A stretch of DNA of 29,704 bases from a virus. The stretch covers positions 1-29,704 of the IMG/VR virus record IMGVR_UViG_3300048835_000050. The stretch is one strand, 5' to 3'. The translations under genes were made by a program, and so were the position numbers. Shown one piece after another: positions 7,999-15,779 of the stretch (the first letter of the stretch is position 1; every line of letters starts with the position of its first letter). A model generated the notes under the pieces. That model made no database searches. It was not told where the DNA came from and was given only the letters and a program-made list of their open reading frames with translations.

Positions 7999-8958
7999 AT
8001 GGCAAACCCGAATTGGGGAGAAATCGTGACGGCGACCTTGGCTCACCGTCGCAAGAAGCTGGCTGATGCTGTCAGCCGCAATACCGTGCTGGTGTTCGAG
8101 ATGCGCCGGCGCGGTCGCGCCAAGACCATCGGGGGCGGGCGCACCATCTCGACCCCGATCATGGTCGGGGAAGAGAATGCGAACTTCCAGTGGTATCTGG
8201 GTCGCGAAGCCCTGAACATCGCTGGCCAGGAAGTGCTGACCTCTGCGGAGTTCCCGTGGAAGCAGTACGCCTGCGGCGTCTCGATCTCCGGCCTCGAAAT
8301 GCTGATGAACGACGGCGAAGAGCAGGTCATCAACATGATGGATGCCCGCATCCAGCATGCGGAACGCACCATCGTCAACCAGACCCACAAGTCGGCTCAT
8401 GGCGATGGCACCGGTTCGGGCGGCAAGGAGTTTGGCGGCATTCAGCTGCTGGTGGCCGAGGCTCCGGGCGCTTCCGTTGGCGGCATCCCGTCCGGCACCT
8501 ATGCCTGGTGGGACAACCAGCGCGAAATCCTGGGCGCCGCTCCGACCACGTCGAACATCTACCAGTCGATGCTGGCGCTCTACCTCAAGACCTGCCGCAA
8601 CTCCGACAAGGTCAACATGATCCTGTCGGACAACACCTACTACTCCACCTTCTCGGGCGCGCTGCAGGCTCAGCAGCGGTTCATGGACCGCACGCTGGCA
8701 TCGGCGGGCTTCCAGAACATCATGTTCGAGATGACCCCCGTCGTTCCCGATGGCGGCATGAATGGCTACGCACAGGCCGATGCGATGCGCTTCCTGAACC
8801 TCGATACCATCGAGATCATCATGCACAAGCGCCGCAACAACACCGTTCTCAGCGGACCGCGCCGCCACCTGACCGAAGACTCTGATACCGTCATCATCGC
8901 CGGGATGGGCAACTGGCTCATCAACAACCGGATGCTGAACGGCATTCTGACGCACTGA
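7999..8958 (+). CDS. Major capsid protein
   Basis: A 319-residue protein after the scaffold with a good GAGGAAA site. It reads like a HK97-fold coat of a podoviral/temperate phage family: LAHRRKKLADAVSRNTVLVF at the N-terminus, a basic Gly-rich loop with TIGGGRTIS, and the conserved-looking blocks EFPWKQYACGVSISGLEML, HGDGTGSGGKEFGGIQLLV and DKVNMILSDNTYYSTF. The product ends with IIAGMGNWLINNRMLNGIL, a buried strand typical of the group. There is no N-terminal propeptide or protease signature, so maturation probably follows the scaffold-exit route. The codon bias is the strongest in the window, consistent with high expression. A strong hairpin follows the stop. Confidence 0.93.
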   Translation: MANPNWGEIVTATLAHRRKKLADAVSRNTVLVFEMRRRGRAKTIGGGRTISTPIMVGEENANFQWYLGREALNIAGQEVLTSAEFPWKQYACGVSISGLEMLMNDGEEQVINMMDARIQHAERTIVNQTHKSAHGDGTGSGGKEFGGIQLLVAEAPGASVGGIPSGTYAWWDNQREILGAAPTTSNIYQSMLALYLKTCRNSDKVNMILSDNTYYSTFSGALQAQQRFMDRTLASAGFQNIMFEMTPVVPDGGMNGYAQADAMRFLNLDTIEIIMHKRRNNTVLSGPRRHLTEDSDTVIIAGMGNWLINNRMLNGILTH

Positions 8959-8965
8959 TCGTCGC

Positions 8966-8993
8966 GCGGGCCTGCCTGACCGGGTGGGCCCGC
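8966..8993 (+). terminator. GC-rich hairpin after the major capsid gene (attenuator or terminator)
   Basis: GCGGGCC at 8966-8972 pairs perfectly with GGCCCGC at 8987-8993. Two wobble pairs and two further C-G pairs extend the stem to about 11 bp, with a six-base loop. No run of T follows (CCGCCCCTTC), so it is not a canonical intrinsic terminator. It lies 8 bases after the capsid stop, inside an otherwise densely coupled operon. Likely roles are partial attenuation or 3'-end stabilisation that keeps capsid message in excess over tail message. Confidence 0.45.
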
Positions 8994-9025
8994 CGCCCCT
9001 TCACCCTGCCACCGGAGACACACGG

Positions 9026-9871
9026 ATGTTTGCCCAACCAGCCACGATGCCACTATCTCCCGCAACGCGCGGACAGCCCGCATTCGACATGACCGACCGC
9101 GATTTCTCGGATCAGATGGGGCCGGTCGCAGGCACTGGTGGCCTCTTCGTGCAATTCGCCTACATCCGTGTCCGGCAGTCTGACGGTACTTGGTCAACGC
9201 GCCTGACCGTCACCAAGCAGCCCCGTGGCGACAACCGCACTCAGGCGGTTCGATTCATCTCGGAGGCTGCGGCCGCCCAGCAGTTTCCGGTCGAGTTTGC
9301 CCATTTCCGCGATACCGGCGAGATGCCGACCCAAGGCACGCCGCTGTCCGACCTGCCCGGAATTTCCATGGCGCAGATCGGCCTCCTCTACGTCCATGGT
9401 GTCCGCTCGGTCGAAGACCTTTGCGCGCTGTCGCAAGATCAGGTCAACATCATCGGCCGCGACGCCATCCATGCTCACAAGGTTGCACTGCGCTGGCACG
9501 AGCGCGCCGCCGGGGCGGACGATGTGACCGAAGCTGCCAAACGCGAGGCCGCGCTGGAAGCCGCCTTGATGGAAACCCAGCGCCAACTGGACGAGGCCAA
9601 GCGTGCCGCTCTTGAGGCGGCGGCGCAGGTCAAGGTGCTGTCCCAGATCGTGCCGCAAAAACAGAACCAGATGGCGCCCGGCATGGTGGCCGCCGAGGCC
9701 CTTGGTGGTGCCATTGCTGTCGATGGGCAAGAGGTCGTCGCCCGCGCTGGTGTCGAGGATCCCTTCCTGTCGGCCGGCGGAATGGCTGACGGCAACGAAG
9801 ACCTGGGGCTGAGCGTCACCCCGGAAGACCCGCTAGGACTCAGCGCCCAGAAGCCCCGCAAAGGCGGCTGA
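9026..9871 (+). CDS. Head-associated hypothetical protein with helix-hairpin-helix-like segment and coiled coil
   Basis: I chose ATG 9026 (281 residues) because GGAGA lies about 8 bases upstream; the longer in-frame GTG at 8984 would start inside the capsid hairpin. Residues about 105-150 (ISMAQIGLLYVHGVRSVEDL and onwards) resemble a helix-hairpin-helix repeat, a non-specific DNA or protein contact module. Residues about 170-215 form an Ala/Glu/Lys coiled coil. The C-terminal 60 residues are acidic and Gly-rich. The gene directly follows the coat gene, where decoration, head-completion or connector-associated proteins are usual. I cannot name a family. Confidence 0.7.
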   Translation: MFAQPATMPLSPATRGQPAFDMTDRDFSDQMGPVAGTGGLFVQFAYIRVRQSDGTWSTRLTVTKQPRGDNRTQAVRFISEAAAAQQFPVEFAHFRDTGEMPTQGTPLSDLPGISMAQIGLLYVHGVRSVEDLCALSQDQVNIIGRDAIHAHKVALRWHERAAGADDVTEAAKREAALEAALMETQRQLDEAKRAALEAAAQVKVLSQIVPQKQNQMAPGMVAAEALGGAIAVDGQEVVARAGVEDPFLSAGGMADGNEDLGLSVTPEDPLGLSAQKPRKGG

Positions 9872-9876
9872 TCGAC

Positions 9877-10824
9877 ATGGCGCGGTCGATTCTGGAAATT
9901 GCGCAAGAAGCTGCGGAGCGGGATGCCACGGCGCCCGCTCCTTCCACGCTGTTCAATACCGGCAACAAGATCGCCAAGACCCTGCTGCAGGCGGCGCGTG
10001 ACACGATGCGCGAGTATATGCGCGTCTCCGGCTGGCAGGGGCCGGATGAACTGCAATCGACTTGGGTGTTTTCCCTCACCCCAAATCGGTATGCGTACCC
10101 TCTGCCGCCTGATTTCCTGCGCATCATCCCGAACACCGAACACCGCGGCGGATGGCCGCTCGGGCTGGTCGGCCCTGCCTCGCCCCAAGCGTGGGCGTGC
10201 TGGCTCTATGGTGGCGCTGCCGCCCCCGTTCAGATGGGCTGGCGCATCCGCAACGGCGCCCTCTGGGTTGATCCGACGCCGTCGGCCTATGAACTGGTGA
10301 CCATCGAGTACATATCGCGCTACCCGGTGGTTTCTGCCATCAGGCCGGGGGACTATGACGACACGCAGTCGCCGCCAGTTTGCAATGCGCCTTTCGTGCC
10401 GCGCGACGGCCACCTGATCCTGCCAGATCAGTTGGATGTCACCGAGCCCGTGGAGGGCCAAGGCGTCTACGACGGGCCGCCTGGCTGGGATGTTGCGGTG
10501 TACGGGCAGGAAACCCATGAGGTTCTGAAACGCATCTCGCGATCCTCCGGCATCGCTCCCTTCCCGCAAGTCAGGCGTCCGGACTTCGAGGCCGACGCCG
10601 ACATGCCAGCCTTTGATGATGATCACGTCCTTTCCCTGGGCATGACGTTCCGTCTGCGCCGCGCCTTGGGAAAGGATTATGCCGAGATCGCGGCGGAGTA
10701 TGAGCACGAGATCGAGACGCGCCGCGCCGCCAACGCTGGCGGGGCCCGCGCCTTCCGGATCGGTGGTCACGAGGAAGCGCATGATGCCGTGCCGCTCGGT
10801 GGCGGCCGATTCATGGTGTCGTGA
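9877..10824 (+). CDS. Head-tail adaptor, possibly P22 gp4-like tail accessory factor
   Basis: A 315-residue protein. The N-terminal 50 residues are helical (NKIAKTLLQAARDTMREYMR), followed by beta-rich sequence with a WVFSLTPNRYAYPLPPDFLR block, WACWLYGG and GALWVDPTPSAYELVTIEYI. This layout, a helical bundle that packs on the portal plus a beta insert with AYPLPPDFLR, recalls podoviral adaptor proteins that ring the portal after packaging. The last 60 residues return to helix with basic residues (IETRRAANAGGARAFRIGG). Position after the coat gene and before the tail proteins fits. The family match is by pattern memory only. The stop overlaps the next start. Confidence 0.65.
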   Translation: MARSILEIAQEAAERDATAPAPSTLFNTGNKIAKTLLQAARDTMREYMRVSGWQGPDELQSTWVFSLTPNRYAYPLPPDFLRIIPNTEHRGGWPLGLVGPASPQAWACWLYGGAAAPVQMGWRIRNGALWVDPTPSAYELVTIEYISRYPVVSAIRPGDYDDTQSPPVCNAPFVPRDGHLILPDQLDVTEPVEGQGVYDGPPGWDVAVYGQETHEVLKRISRSSGIAPFPQVRRPDFEADADMPAFDDDHVLSLGMTFRLRRALGKDYAEIAAEYEHEIETRRAANAGGARAFRIGGHEEAHDAVPLGGGRFMVS

Positions 10825-11402
10825 TGGCGGGAGCAATCAACCTCAGTCGCAGCCGCCGCAGGACGCGCCCCTACGACGTGAATGGCGACAATCTGGACCA
10901 ACTTTTGGACCAGGTGAACACCAAGTTCGAGGCCATAGATGCCGCTGCCGCAGAAACCGACCTGATTGCCCGCACAGCAGATCAGCGCGCACTGAACGCC
11001 TTGCGGCGCGGGAACCACTCCGGAACGCAGCGTGCGGAGACGATCGAGGACTTTTCGGACGCGGTGCTGGCGCGGATTCTGACGGTGCTTCTGGAAGGGC
11101 CCAACATCACCCTTACGCCCGATCTGGTGGCCGGAACGCTTACGATCGAAGCTGCCGGCGGCACCGGCTCAGAAACCTTCGAGACGGTCTCTCAGAACCT
11201 TCGGGCTGAGGGAGCCACGCTGACCTATAGCGGCGGCGACCTGGTCCAGATCGACTATGCCGACGGCATCGTCAAGACCTTCACTTACGGCGTCGATGGG
11301 CTTTTGACCATTACCCTTTCCGGGGCCACTCCGGGCGGGATCGACCTTGTGAAAACGCTTTCGTACACGGCCGGCGAGTTGACCGGAATCGCATATAGCT
11401 GA
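10821..11402 (+). CDS. Tail-associated protein with a GNHSGTQ motif
   Basis: GTG at 10821 overlaps the previous stop; ATG at 10824 gives a product one residue shorter and is equally plausible. The 193-residue protein has a helical N-terminus (LDQLLDQVNTKFEAIDAAAA), then RRGNHSGTQRAETIEDFSDA. The NH[ST]GTQ followed by an acidic helix is recurrent in phage tail fibres and spike-associated proteins, where it links helical and beta parts. The C-terminal 80 residues are beta strands in Tyr/Gly-rich hairpins. It is probably a virion protein of the tail tip or a fibre-attachment piece. Confidence 0.62.
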   Translation: MMAGAINLSRSRRRTRPYDVNGDNLDQLLDQVNTKFEAIDAAAAETDLIARTADQRALNALRRGNHSGTQRAETIEDFSDAVLARILTVLLEGPNITLTPDLVAGTLTIEAAGGTGSETFETVSQNLRAEGATLTYSGGDLVQIDYADGIVKTFTYGVDGLLTITLSGATPGGIDLVKTLSYTAGELTGIAYS

Positions 11403-11409
11403 GGCGAAC

Positions 11410-11817
11410 ATGAGCAAGAGCAATTCCCTCGAAAACCAGATCGTCGCGCTGATCTTCAATGCGACAGCGCTACCCTGGTCGAACACGCTTCTCTATGTGG
11501 CACTCCACACGGCAGACCCTGGCGAGGCTGGGGATCAGACGACTTCGGAAGCCACCTATACCGGATATGCCCGCGTCACAGTCTCGCGCAACGGGTCTGG
11601 CTGGACGGTATCAGGCAACCAAGCCAGCAACACGGCGGAAATCACGTTTCCCGAATGCACCGGCGGGTCGAACACGATCACCCACGTCTCCGTCGGGCTG
11701 GCGGTCTCCGGGGCCTCGCAAATTCTCTACAAGGGCGCGCTGACAGCGGCGATCAACGTGTCGAACCTGATCACGCCGCGGTTCCCGGTCGGCACCCTGA
11801 TCATGCAGGAGGATTGA
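11410..11817 (+). CDS. Phage virion protein of the LYVALHTADP family (often labelled tail fibre)
   Basis: A 135-residue protein containing LLYVALHTADPGEAGDQTTS, EATYTGYARVTVSRN and ITFPECTGGSNTITHVSVG. This is a family I recognise as widespread in proteobacterial prophages and usually annotated as tail fibre or hypothetical structural protein. It is predicted to be nearly all beta. A GAGG site precedes ATG 11410, 7 bases after the upstream stop. Its true virion location is not established to my knowledge; a decoration or fibre-base role is equally compatible. Confidence 0.75.
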   Translation: MSKSNSLENQIVALIFNATALPWSNTLLYVALHTADPGEAGDQTTSEATYTGYARVTVSRNGSGWTVSGNQASNTAEITFPECTGGSNTITHVSVGLAVSGASQILYKGALTAAINVSNLITPRFPVGTLIMQED

Positions 11818-11818
11818 T

Positions 11819-12439
11819 ATGCCCGACAGTTTCACCCAGGTTCCGCCGAACTCCACCGGCAACAAGATGCGCACCCGGTCGCGCGTCATAGGGTCTAACA
11901 CGGTGCATGAGCAGGCCGTGTTCCAGGGATCCCTTCCGACCTATTACGCGCTTGCGGATGCGGTTGCCTTCGCGGCCAACAAGCACATGATCAGCCTCTA
12001 CAACGCGGCCGGGTCGGGCCAGTTGGTCATCCTGAAGAAACTGTACCTGATCAACCTTCAGCTTTCTGCGGTCACTGGCGTCGCCGTACGCCAGAACTTC
12101 GCGCGCTTCTCGGCGGTTCACAGTGGCGGCACGCTGATCACGCCAGTTGCCTGCGACACGAACAATCCCGCCCTGCCTGCTGGCGTCACGGTGCGAACCG
12201 GCGCGACAATTACCCCCGGCGCCCTGCTGTTCCCTCTCGCATTCTCCAACGACGAAGTCGGCGCCACGCAAGCCTTCCCATCCGTGCAGCTTCAGGCTGG
12301 CATCAACTGGCTTCCCGAGGGCAATGAAGTGCAGGAAGTCCGGCTGCGCGAAGGCGAGGGTGTCACCATCCAGAACATCACCAGCACCACAGTCGGCTCG
12401 TTCGCCTACATGATGGTGTTTGTCATGGACGAACTCTGA
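11819..12439 (+). CDS. Hypothetical beta-rich virion protein
   Basis: A 206-residue protein with a strong AGGAGG site and a start two bases after the upstream stop. The sequence is almost entirely beta strand (GQLVILKKLYLINLQLSAVT, VTIQNITSTTVGSFAYMMVF), with no transmembrane or catalytic motif. The paired LYNAAGSGQLVILKKLYLI and FAYMMVFVMDEL elements suggest a compact jelly-roll-like structural protein, as in head decoration or tail tube parts. I cannot place it in a named family. It is likely co-translated with the LYVALHTADP protein and abundant in the virion. Confidence 0.65.
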   Translation: MPDSFTQVPPNSTGNKMRTRSRVIGSNTVHEQAVFQGSLPTYYALADAVAFAANKHMISLYNAAGSGQLVILKKLYLINLQLSAVTGVAVRQNFARFSAVHSGGTLITPVACDTNNPALPAGVTVRTGATITPGALLFPLAFSNDEVGATQAFPSVQLQAGINWLPEGNEVQEVRLREGEGVTIQNITSTTVGSFAYMMVFVMDEL

Positions 12440-12819
12440 TGCTGCTGCCCTACACGACGCTGGCCTACTACGGCGAGGCTGCGGCAGCCTCGATCGGCCA
12501 AGGCGCTACGACGACTTCGGCCGACATCAAGGCGACAGCAAGGCCAGAGGCAACCATCGCCGCCTCCGCATCCGTCCCGCTGGCAAAGCCGACCAGGCTT
12601 GTTGACCGGCCTGCCACCATTGTTGGGTTGGGATCAGTCGTGACGGCGCTTCCCAAGGGCCTTGCCCGGCCTGCCGCCACGATCAAGGTCAACCAGTTGA
12701 CCCAAGACGATGTGACAGGCGCGGTCTTGGAGACCCAGATCGAGCCGGGCCTGACCGTCAAGCAGGCACTTCTTGACGCTCGGAAGGCGGCGAAGCTGGC
12801 CGCCGCACTCTCGGCATGA
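12439..12819 (+). CDS. Small hypothetical virion-associated protein
   Basis: A 126-residue, Ala/Thr-rich protein starting in a TGATG overlap. The middle (residues 20-85) is low-complexity with repeated ATI/ARPxATI segments (ARPEATIAAS, DRPATIVGLG, ARPAATIKVN), which look like three short imperfect repeats. The end (IEPGLTVKQALLDARKAAKL) resembles the C-terminal IExGxTxxEAL helix seen in several small prophage tail or baseplate proteins; this is pattern memory only. No function can be named. Confidence 0.6.
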   Translation: MLLPYTTLAYYGEAAAASIGQGATTTSADIKATARPEATIAASASVPLAKPTRLVDRPATIVGLGSVVTALPKGLARPAATIKVNQLTQDDVTGAVLETQIEPGLTVKQALLDARKAAKLAAALSA

Positions 12820-12827
12820 GGTGAGAC

Positions 12828-14279
12828 ATGCGCCGCCAGCAAGCCAAGGCCCAAAGACGCTCGCAAGCCAGTCGCCCGGCGGCACAGGAAATCGAAATCC
12901 CTCTGCCCCTGCGCGGTCTGTTCGTCAAAGCCAAGTCGGCAAAGGTGAGCGGGCTATATGCAGCTGAACTGCAGAACCTTGTGTCCAATGGCGTCAAACT
13001 CGTCTCCCGGCCGGGAATAACATGGACAGGATCACCTTCCACTGTCCTGCAGCGCATTCCGCACGACTTCGGCCCGACACCAAAGTACATCGAGTTGCAC
13101 CCGGATCAGGCTGCCTGTGGCGCGGCAACATATGCGCGGACCTTCTCCGGCAAAGCCATGGCCGCCACGATCTCATCCAACACGCTTCTGGCAGATGGCC
13201 ACGGCGGACCGGTTCGGTTCGACGGCTCCGCATTCAGTCCTTGCGACTTCACTGCGCCTGAGGGCGTGGAAATCCGGCGTCTCGACGGAATCCTTGCGCA
13301 TCATGACCGGCCTTACCTGTGGGACTCCGACGGCGCACTCGAGTTCTACTATGGTGATGTGGGCGCTGTGACCGGGCTGCTCGAGCGGTTCCCACTGGAC
13401 CGGCTTGGCAACATCAAGGGCACGCTGGTGGCCATGTCCTCGCTCACGATGGATGCCGGGCACGGGATGAACGACATCCTGGCAATCTTCACCTCGACAG
13501 GTCAGATCATCACATACGAAGGCCTTGACCCTGGCGATGCCAACGACTGGCGTCTGCTCGGCCGCGTGCAGGCCGCTCGCCCCTTGTCAAAGCGCGCCTT
13601 CGCACAGGTTGGCAGTGATCTGTGGATGCTGACACCGCGGGGCCTGATCTCGGTCGGGGAAAGCCTGCGTTCGTCCACGCTTGCCCTGGTCTCGCAACTC
13701 TCGCAGCCGGTTGCCGACCTCATCGCCACAATGGTCGAGGAGGGGCCCGCTGACTGGCAACTGGCGACGGCAGAGGATGCCTCGACCGTCATCATCAACC
13801 GGGTGCGCGGACTGACATCGGATCAGATCATCTGGACGCCCGAAAGCGGGGCTTGGTCAACCGCCACCATGACCTGCAAGGCCTTCCACAACATCAACGG
13901 GAATCTTGAGGCAACAGGGTTCGATGGCCGCCTTGCGCGTCGCATTCCCGGCGGGTCGAGCGAAGTGCAAACCCTGATCTGGAAAAGCAGCTGGTTCGAT
14001 GCCGGTCGCGATGTCTCCGTCACATACATCAAGCCGACGATCCGTGCGCAGGGCCCGGTAACAGTGCGCGCGCGCGTTCTCTCGGACTTCAACGATACTG
14101 CGGCCGACGTGGCAGAGGCAGAGCAAGTGCTTACGCTGGAACCAGAGGAGGACGGCGGCGGTATCGTGACCATCTCTGAGGAGATCGGGTGCGACGCCTC
14201 CGGGTCGTCGTTCCAGATCACGATCGAGATAGAGGCAACATGGGCGGAAATCATCGGTCTGCGGGCGGGCCTGGCCTGA
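12828..14279 (+). CDS. Tail hub / stabilisation protein, P22 gp10-like
   Basis: A 483-residue protein with a GAGGTGAG site. After a basic Gln/Arg N-terminus it starts LPLRGLFVKAKSAKVSGLYA and ELQNLVSNGVKLVSRPGIT, then runs through repeated beta blades with SLTMDAGHGMNDILAIFTS, QVGSDLWMLTPRGLISV and IIWTPESGAWST. Podoviral tail-hub proteins of the P22 gp10 kind fold this way, closing the portal-adaptor channel and bearing the spikes. The length is close to that of gp10 (about 470). The last 30 residues overlap the start of the GNAT-like gene. I favour this identity by architecture; direct homology cannot be shown here. Confidence 0.75.
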   Translation: MRRQQAKAQRRSQASRPAAQEIEIPLPLRGLFVKAKSAKVSGLYAAELQNLVSNGVKLVSRPGITWTGSPSTVLQRIPHDFGPTPKYIELHPDQAACGAATYARTFSGKAMAATISSNTLLADGHGGPVRFDGSAFSPCDFTAPEGVEIRRLDGILAHHDRPYLWDSDGALEFYYGDVGAVTGLLERFPLDRLGNIKGTLVAMSSLTMDAGHGMNDILAIFTSTGQIITYEGLDPGDANDWRLLGRVQAARPLSKRAFAQVGSDLWMLTPRGLISVGESLRSSTLALVSQLSQPVADLIATMVEEGPADWQLATAEDASTVIINRVRGLTSDQIIWTPESGAWSTATMTCKAFHNINGNLEATGFDGRLARRIPGGSSEVQTLIWKSSWFDAGRDVSVTYIKPTIRAQGPVTVRARVLSDFNDTAADVAEAEQVLTLEPEEDGGGIVTISEEIGCDASGSSFQITIEIEATWAEIIGLRAGLA

Positions 14280-14734
14280 GGCGGCTCGGAAGCGTGGTCT
14301 ATGGCGCGGACGATGAACTGTGCCAGTGGATCGCCAAACACATCCCCGGATACAGCGCGACACCAGGCGCCAAGGCTCTTGGCGTCATCAAGGGTGGAAA
14401 ACTCGTGGCCGCCGTCGTCTATGAGCGGCACAACGGGGTGCACTGCGAGGTCTCGATCGTGGTGGAGGACAAGGCAAGGTGGGCCGATCGGCGCACGCTT
14501 CATGCACTCTTTCACTATCCCTTCGTGCAACTCGGTTGCCTTGCCATCAGTGCCACAATTCCATCGACCAACCTCGACTCCTTGAACCTCTGTGCGAAGC
14601 TGGGCTTCAAGGCTGTTGCGATTGTTCGCTTCGCCGCACCGGACGGCTCCCCGCTGGTAGTCATGCAGCAGGAACGGCAGAACTGCGAGTGGCTGGCATA
14701 TGGGCAAGAAGAGCAAAGCGCCGGCGGCGCCTGA
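14240..14734 (+). CDS. GNAT-like acetyltransferase-fold protein (possible internal virion protein A)
   Basis: ATG 14240 (164 residues) has AGAGG just upstream and overlaps the tail-hub gene by 40 bases. GTG 14294 is a possible later start and a longer frame opens at 14189. The pattern is that of the GNAT fold: a strand pair KALGVIKGGKLVAAVVYERH, EVSIVVEDKARWADRRTL, a helix, then NLDSLNLCAKLGFKAVAIVR, the usual end of the fold. An R/Q-x-x-G-x-G/A acetyl-CoA loop is not clear, so catalytic activity is doubtful. T7-like phages have a protein of this size and fold (gp13-like DUF2833, by my recollection) at this point, which supports an internal virion role. Confidence 0.7.
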   Translation: MGGNHRSAGGPGLRRLGSVVYGADDELCQWIAKHIPGYSATPGAKALGVIKGGKLVAAVVYERHNGVHCEVSIVVEDKARWADRRTLHALFHYPFVQLGCLAISATIPSTNLDSLNLCAKLGFKAVAIVRFAAPDGSPLVVMQQERQNCEWLAYGQEEQSAGGA

Positions 14735-15779
14735 TCCGTACAAGACAGCATCTGCAGAGGCGCAATTCAATCGCTTCGACACCTATTCTCCGTCGGGCTC
14801 CGGGGTGCGATACGGCTACACGGACCCGGCGACAGGTCAGTTTGTCCAAGGCATGGCTCCGCAGGGCGCCCAGTCTGCAATGCAGACCATCGAAAGCCCG
14901 TGGGAAAAGGCGATCAGAGAAGCGCTGCAGCCAGCTTCTGTTGACCTGACCAAGTCGATCATCACCGACAACATCACCAACATGCCGGACGCCCCGAGGG
15001 TGCAAGACCGCGGGACGGTGGCTCAGAGCATCTTCGACCGGAACATGTCGATGATGATGCCCGGAATCGAAAAGGCAAACAGCCGCCTCCTGACAAACCT
15101 GCAGGCCCGCGGCCTTCCGGTCGGCGGGGCCGCTTTCAGCGATGCCTACGGCGACCAGCAGCGTCAGACCCAAGATACGATCATGCGCCTTGCGATGGAT
15201 GCAGATGTCGCGGCCGGCGGAGAGCAATCGCGCCTCTTCGCTCTGGACCAGGCTTCCCGGCAGGGCGCTATTTCCGAACTCGTGGCGGCCATGGGTGGGG
15301 GCTACAACCCGCCTTCGGCCGTGCCAAGCGGCGGCGGGGCCGGGGTGAACTACGCCGGTCTGGTTGGCGACAAGTACAAGGCCGACATGGCGCAGTACCA
15401 TCAGAACCAGCAGAACAAGGCATCGACCATGTCCACGATCGGCGGACTGGGAGCGGCGATGCTGACGAAGGGAGCGTTCCCATGTTCGATCACGCTCAAG
15501 GATGTCTCAGAGGCTCAGGACTTGGATGACATATCCGAGGCGATCATGCACCTGCCGATCTATCGGTGGTCATACAAGCAGGAAATCAGCATTCCCGGCG
15601 ACAGTCATGAAACCCACATCGGGCCAATGGCAGAGGACTGGCAAGAACTGATTGGCCTCGGAGATGGTAAGAGTATCAAGCACATCGACGCCTTCGGTGT
15701 TGTGCTTGCCGGCCTGAAAACCGCCCTCCTGCGCATCGAGGCGCTTGAGCGCTGCATTGACCAGCAAACGGTGCACTGA
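14700..15779 (+). CDS. Virion protein with C-terminal S74-type intramolecular chaperone domain
   Basis: A 359-residue protein overlapping the GNAT-like gene by 35 bases. Residues 1-250 are Gly/Ala/Gln-rich helix with a disordered N-terminus (KKSKAPAAPDPYKTASAEAQ), similar to internal or tail-needle-like podoviral proteins. Residues about 260-359 read as an S74 peptidase/chaperone domain: ITLKDVSEAQDLDDISEAI, LPIYRWSYK, THIGPMAEDWQEL and IKHIDAFGVVLAGLKTALLR. Such domains trimerise fibres and then cut themselves off with a Ser-Lys pair. Here the expected Ser five residues before Lys267 appears to be Cys262, with Ser263 next to it, so the cut may be altered. This domain on a helical non-fibre protein is atypical. 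Confidence 0.75.
   Translation: MGKKSKAPAAPDPYKTASAEAQFNRFDTYSPSGSGVRYGYTDPATGQFVQGMAPQGAQSAMQTIESPWEKAIREALQPASVDLTKSIITDNITNMPDAPRVQDRGTVAQSIFDRNMSMMMPGIEKANSRLLTNLQARGLPVGGAAFSDAYGDQQRQTQDTIMRLAMDADVAAGGEQSRLFALDQASRQGAISELVAAMGGGYNPPSAVPSGGGAGVNYAGLVGDKYKADMAQYHQNQQNKASTMSTIGGLGAAMLTKGAFPCSITLKDVSEAQDLDDISEAIMHLPIYRWSYKQEISIPGDSHETHIGPMAEDWQELIGLGDGKSIKHIDAFGVVLAGLKTALLRIEALERCIDQQTVH

Noticed and set aside
8190-8885. A 231-residue alternative frame inside the major capsid gene
   Set aside because: The capsid frame shows strong codon bias and conserved blocks throughout; the alternative product is Arg/His/Gly-rich.
8984-9025. Earlier GTG start for the protein after the capsid
   Set aside because: It would begin inside the GC hairpin with no ribosome site; ATG 9026 has GGAGA at the right distance.
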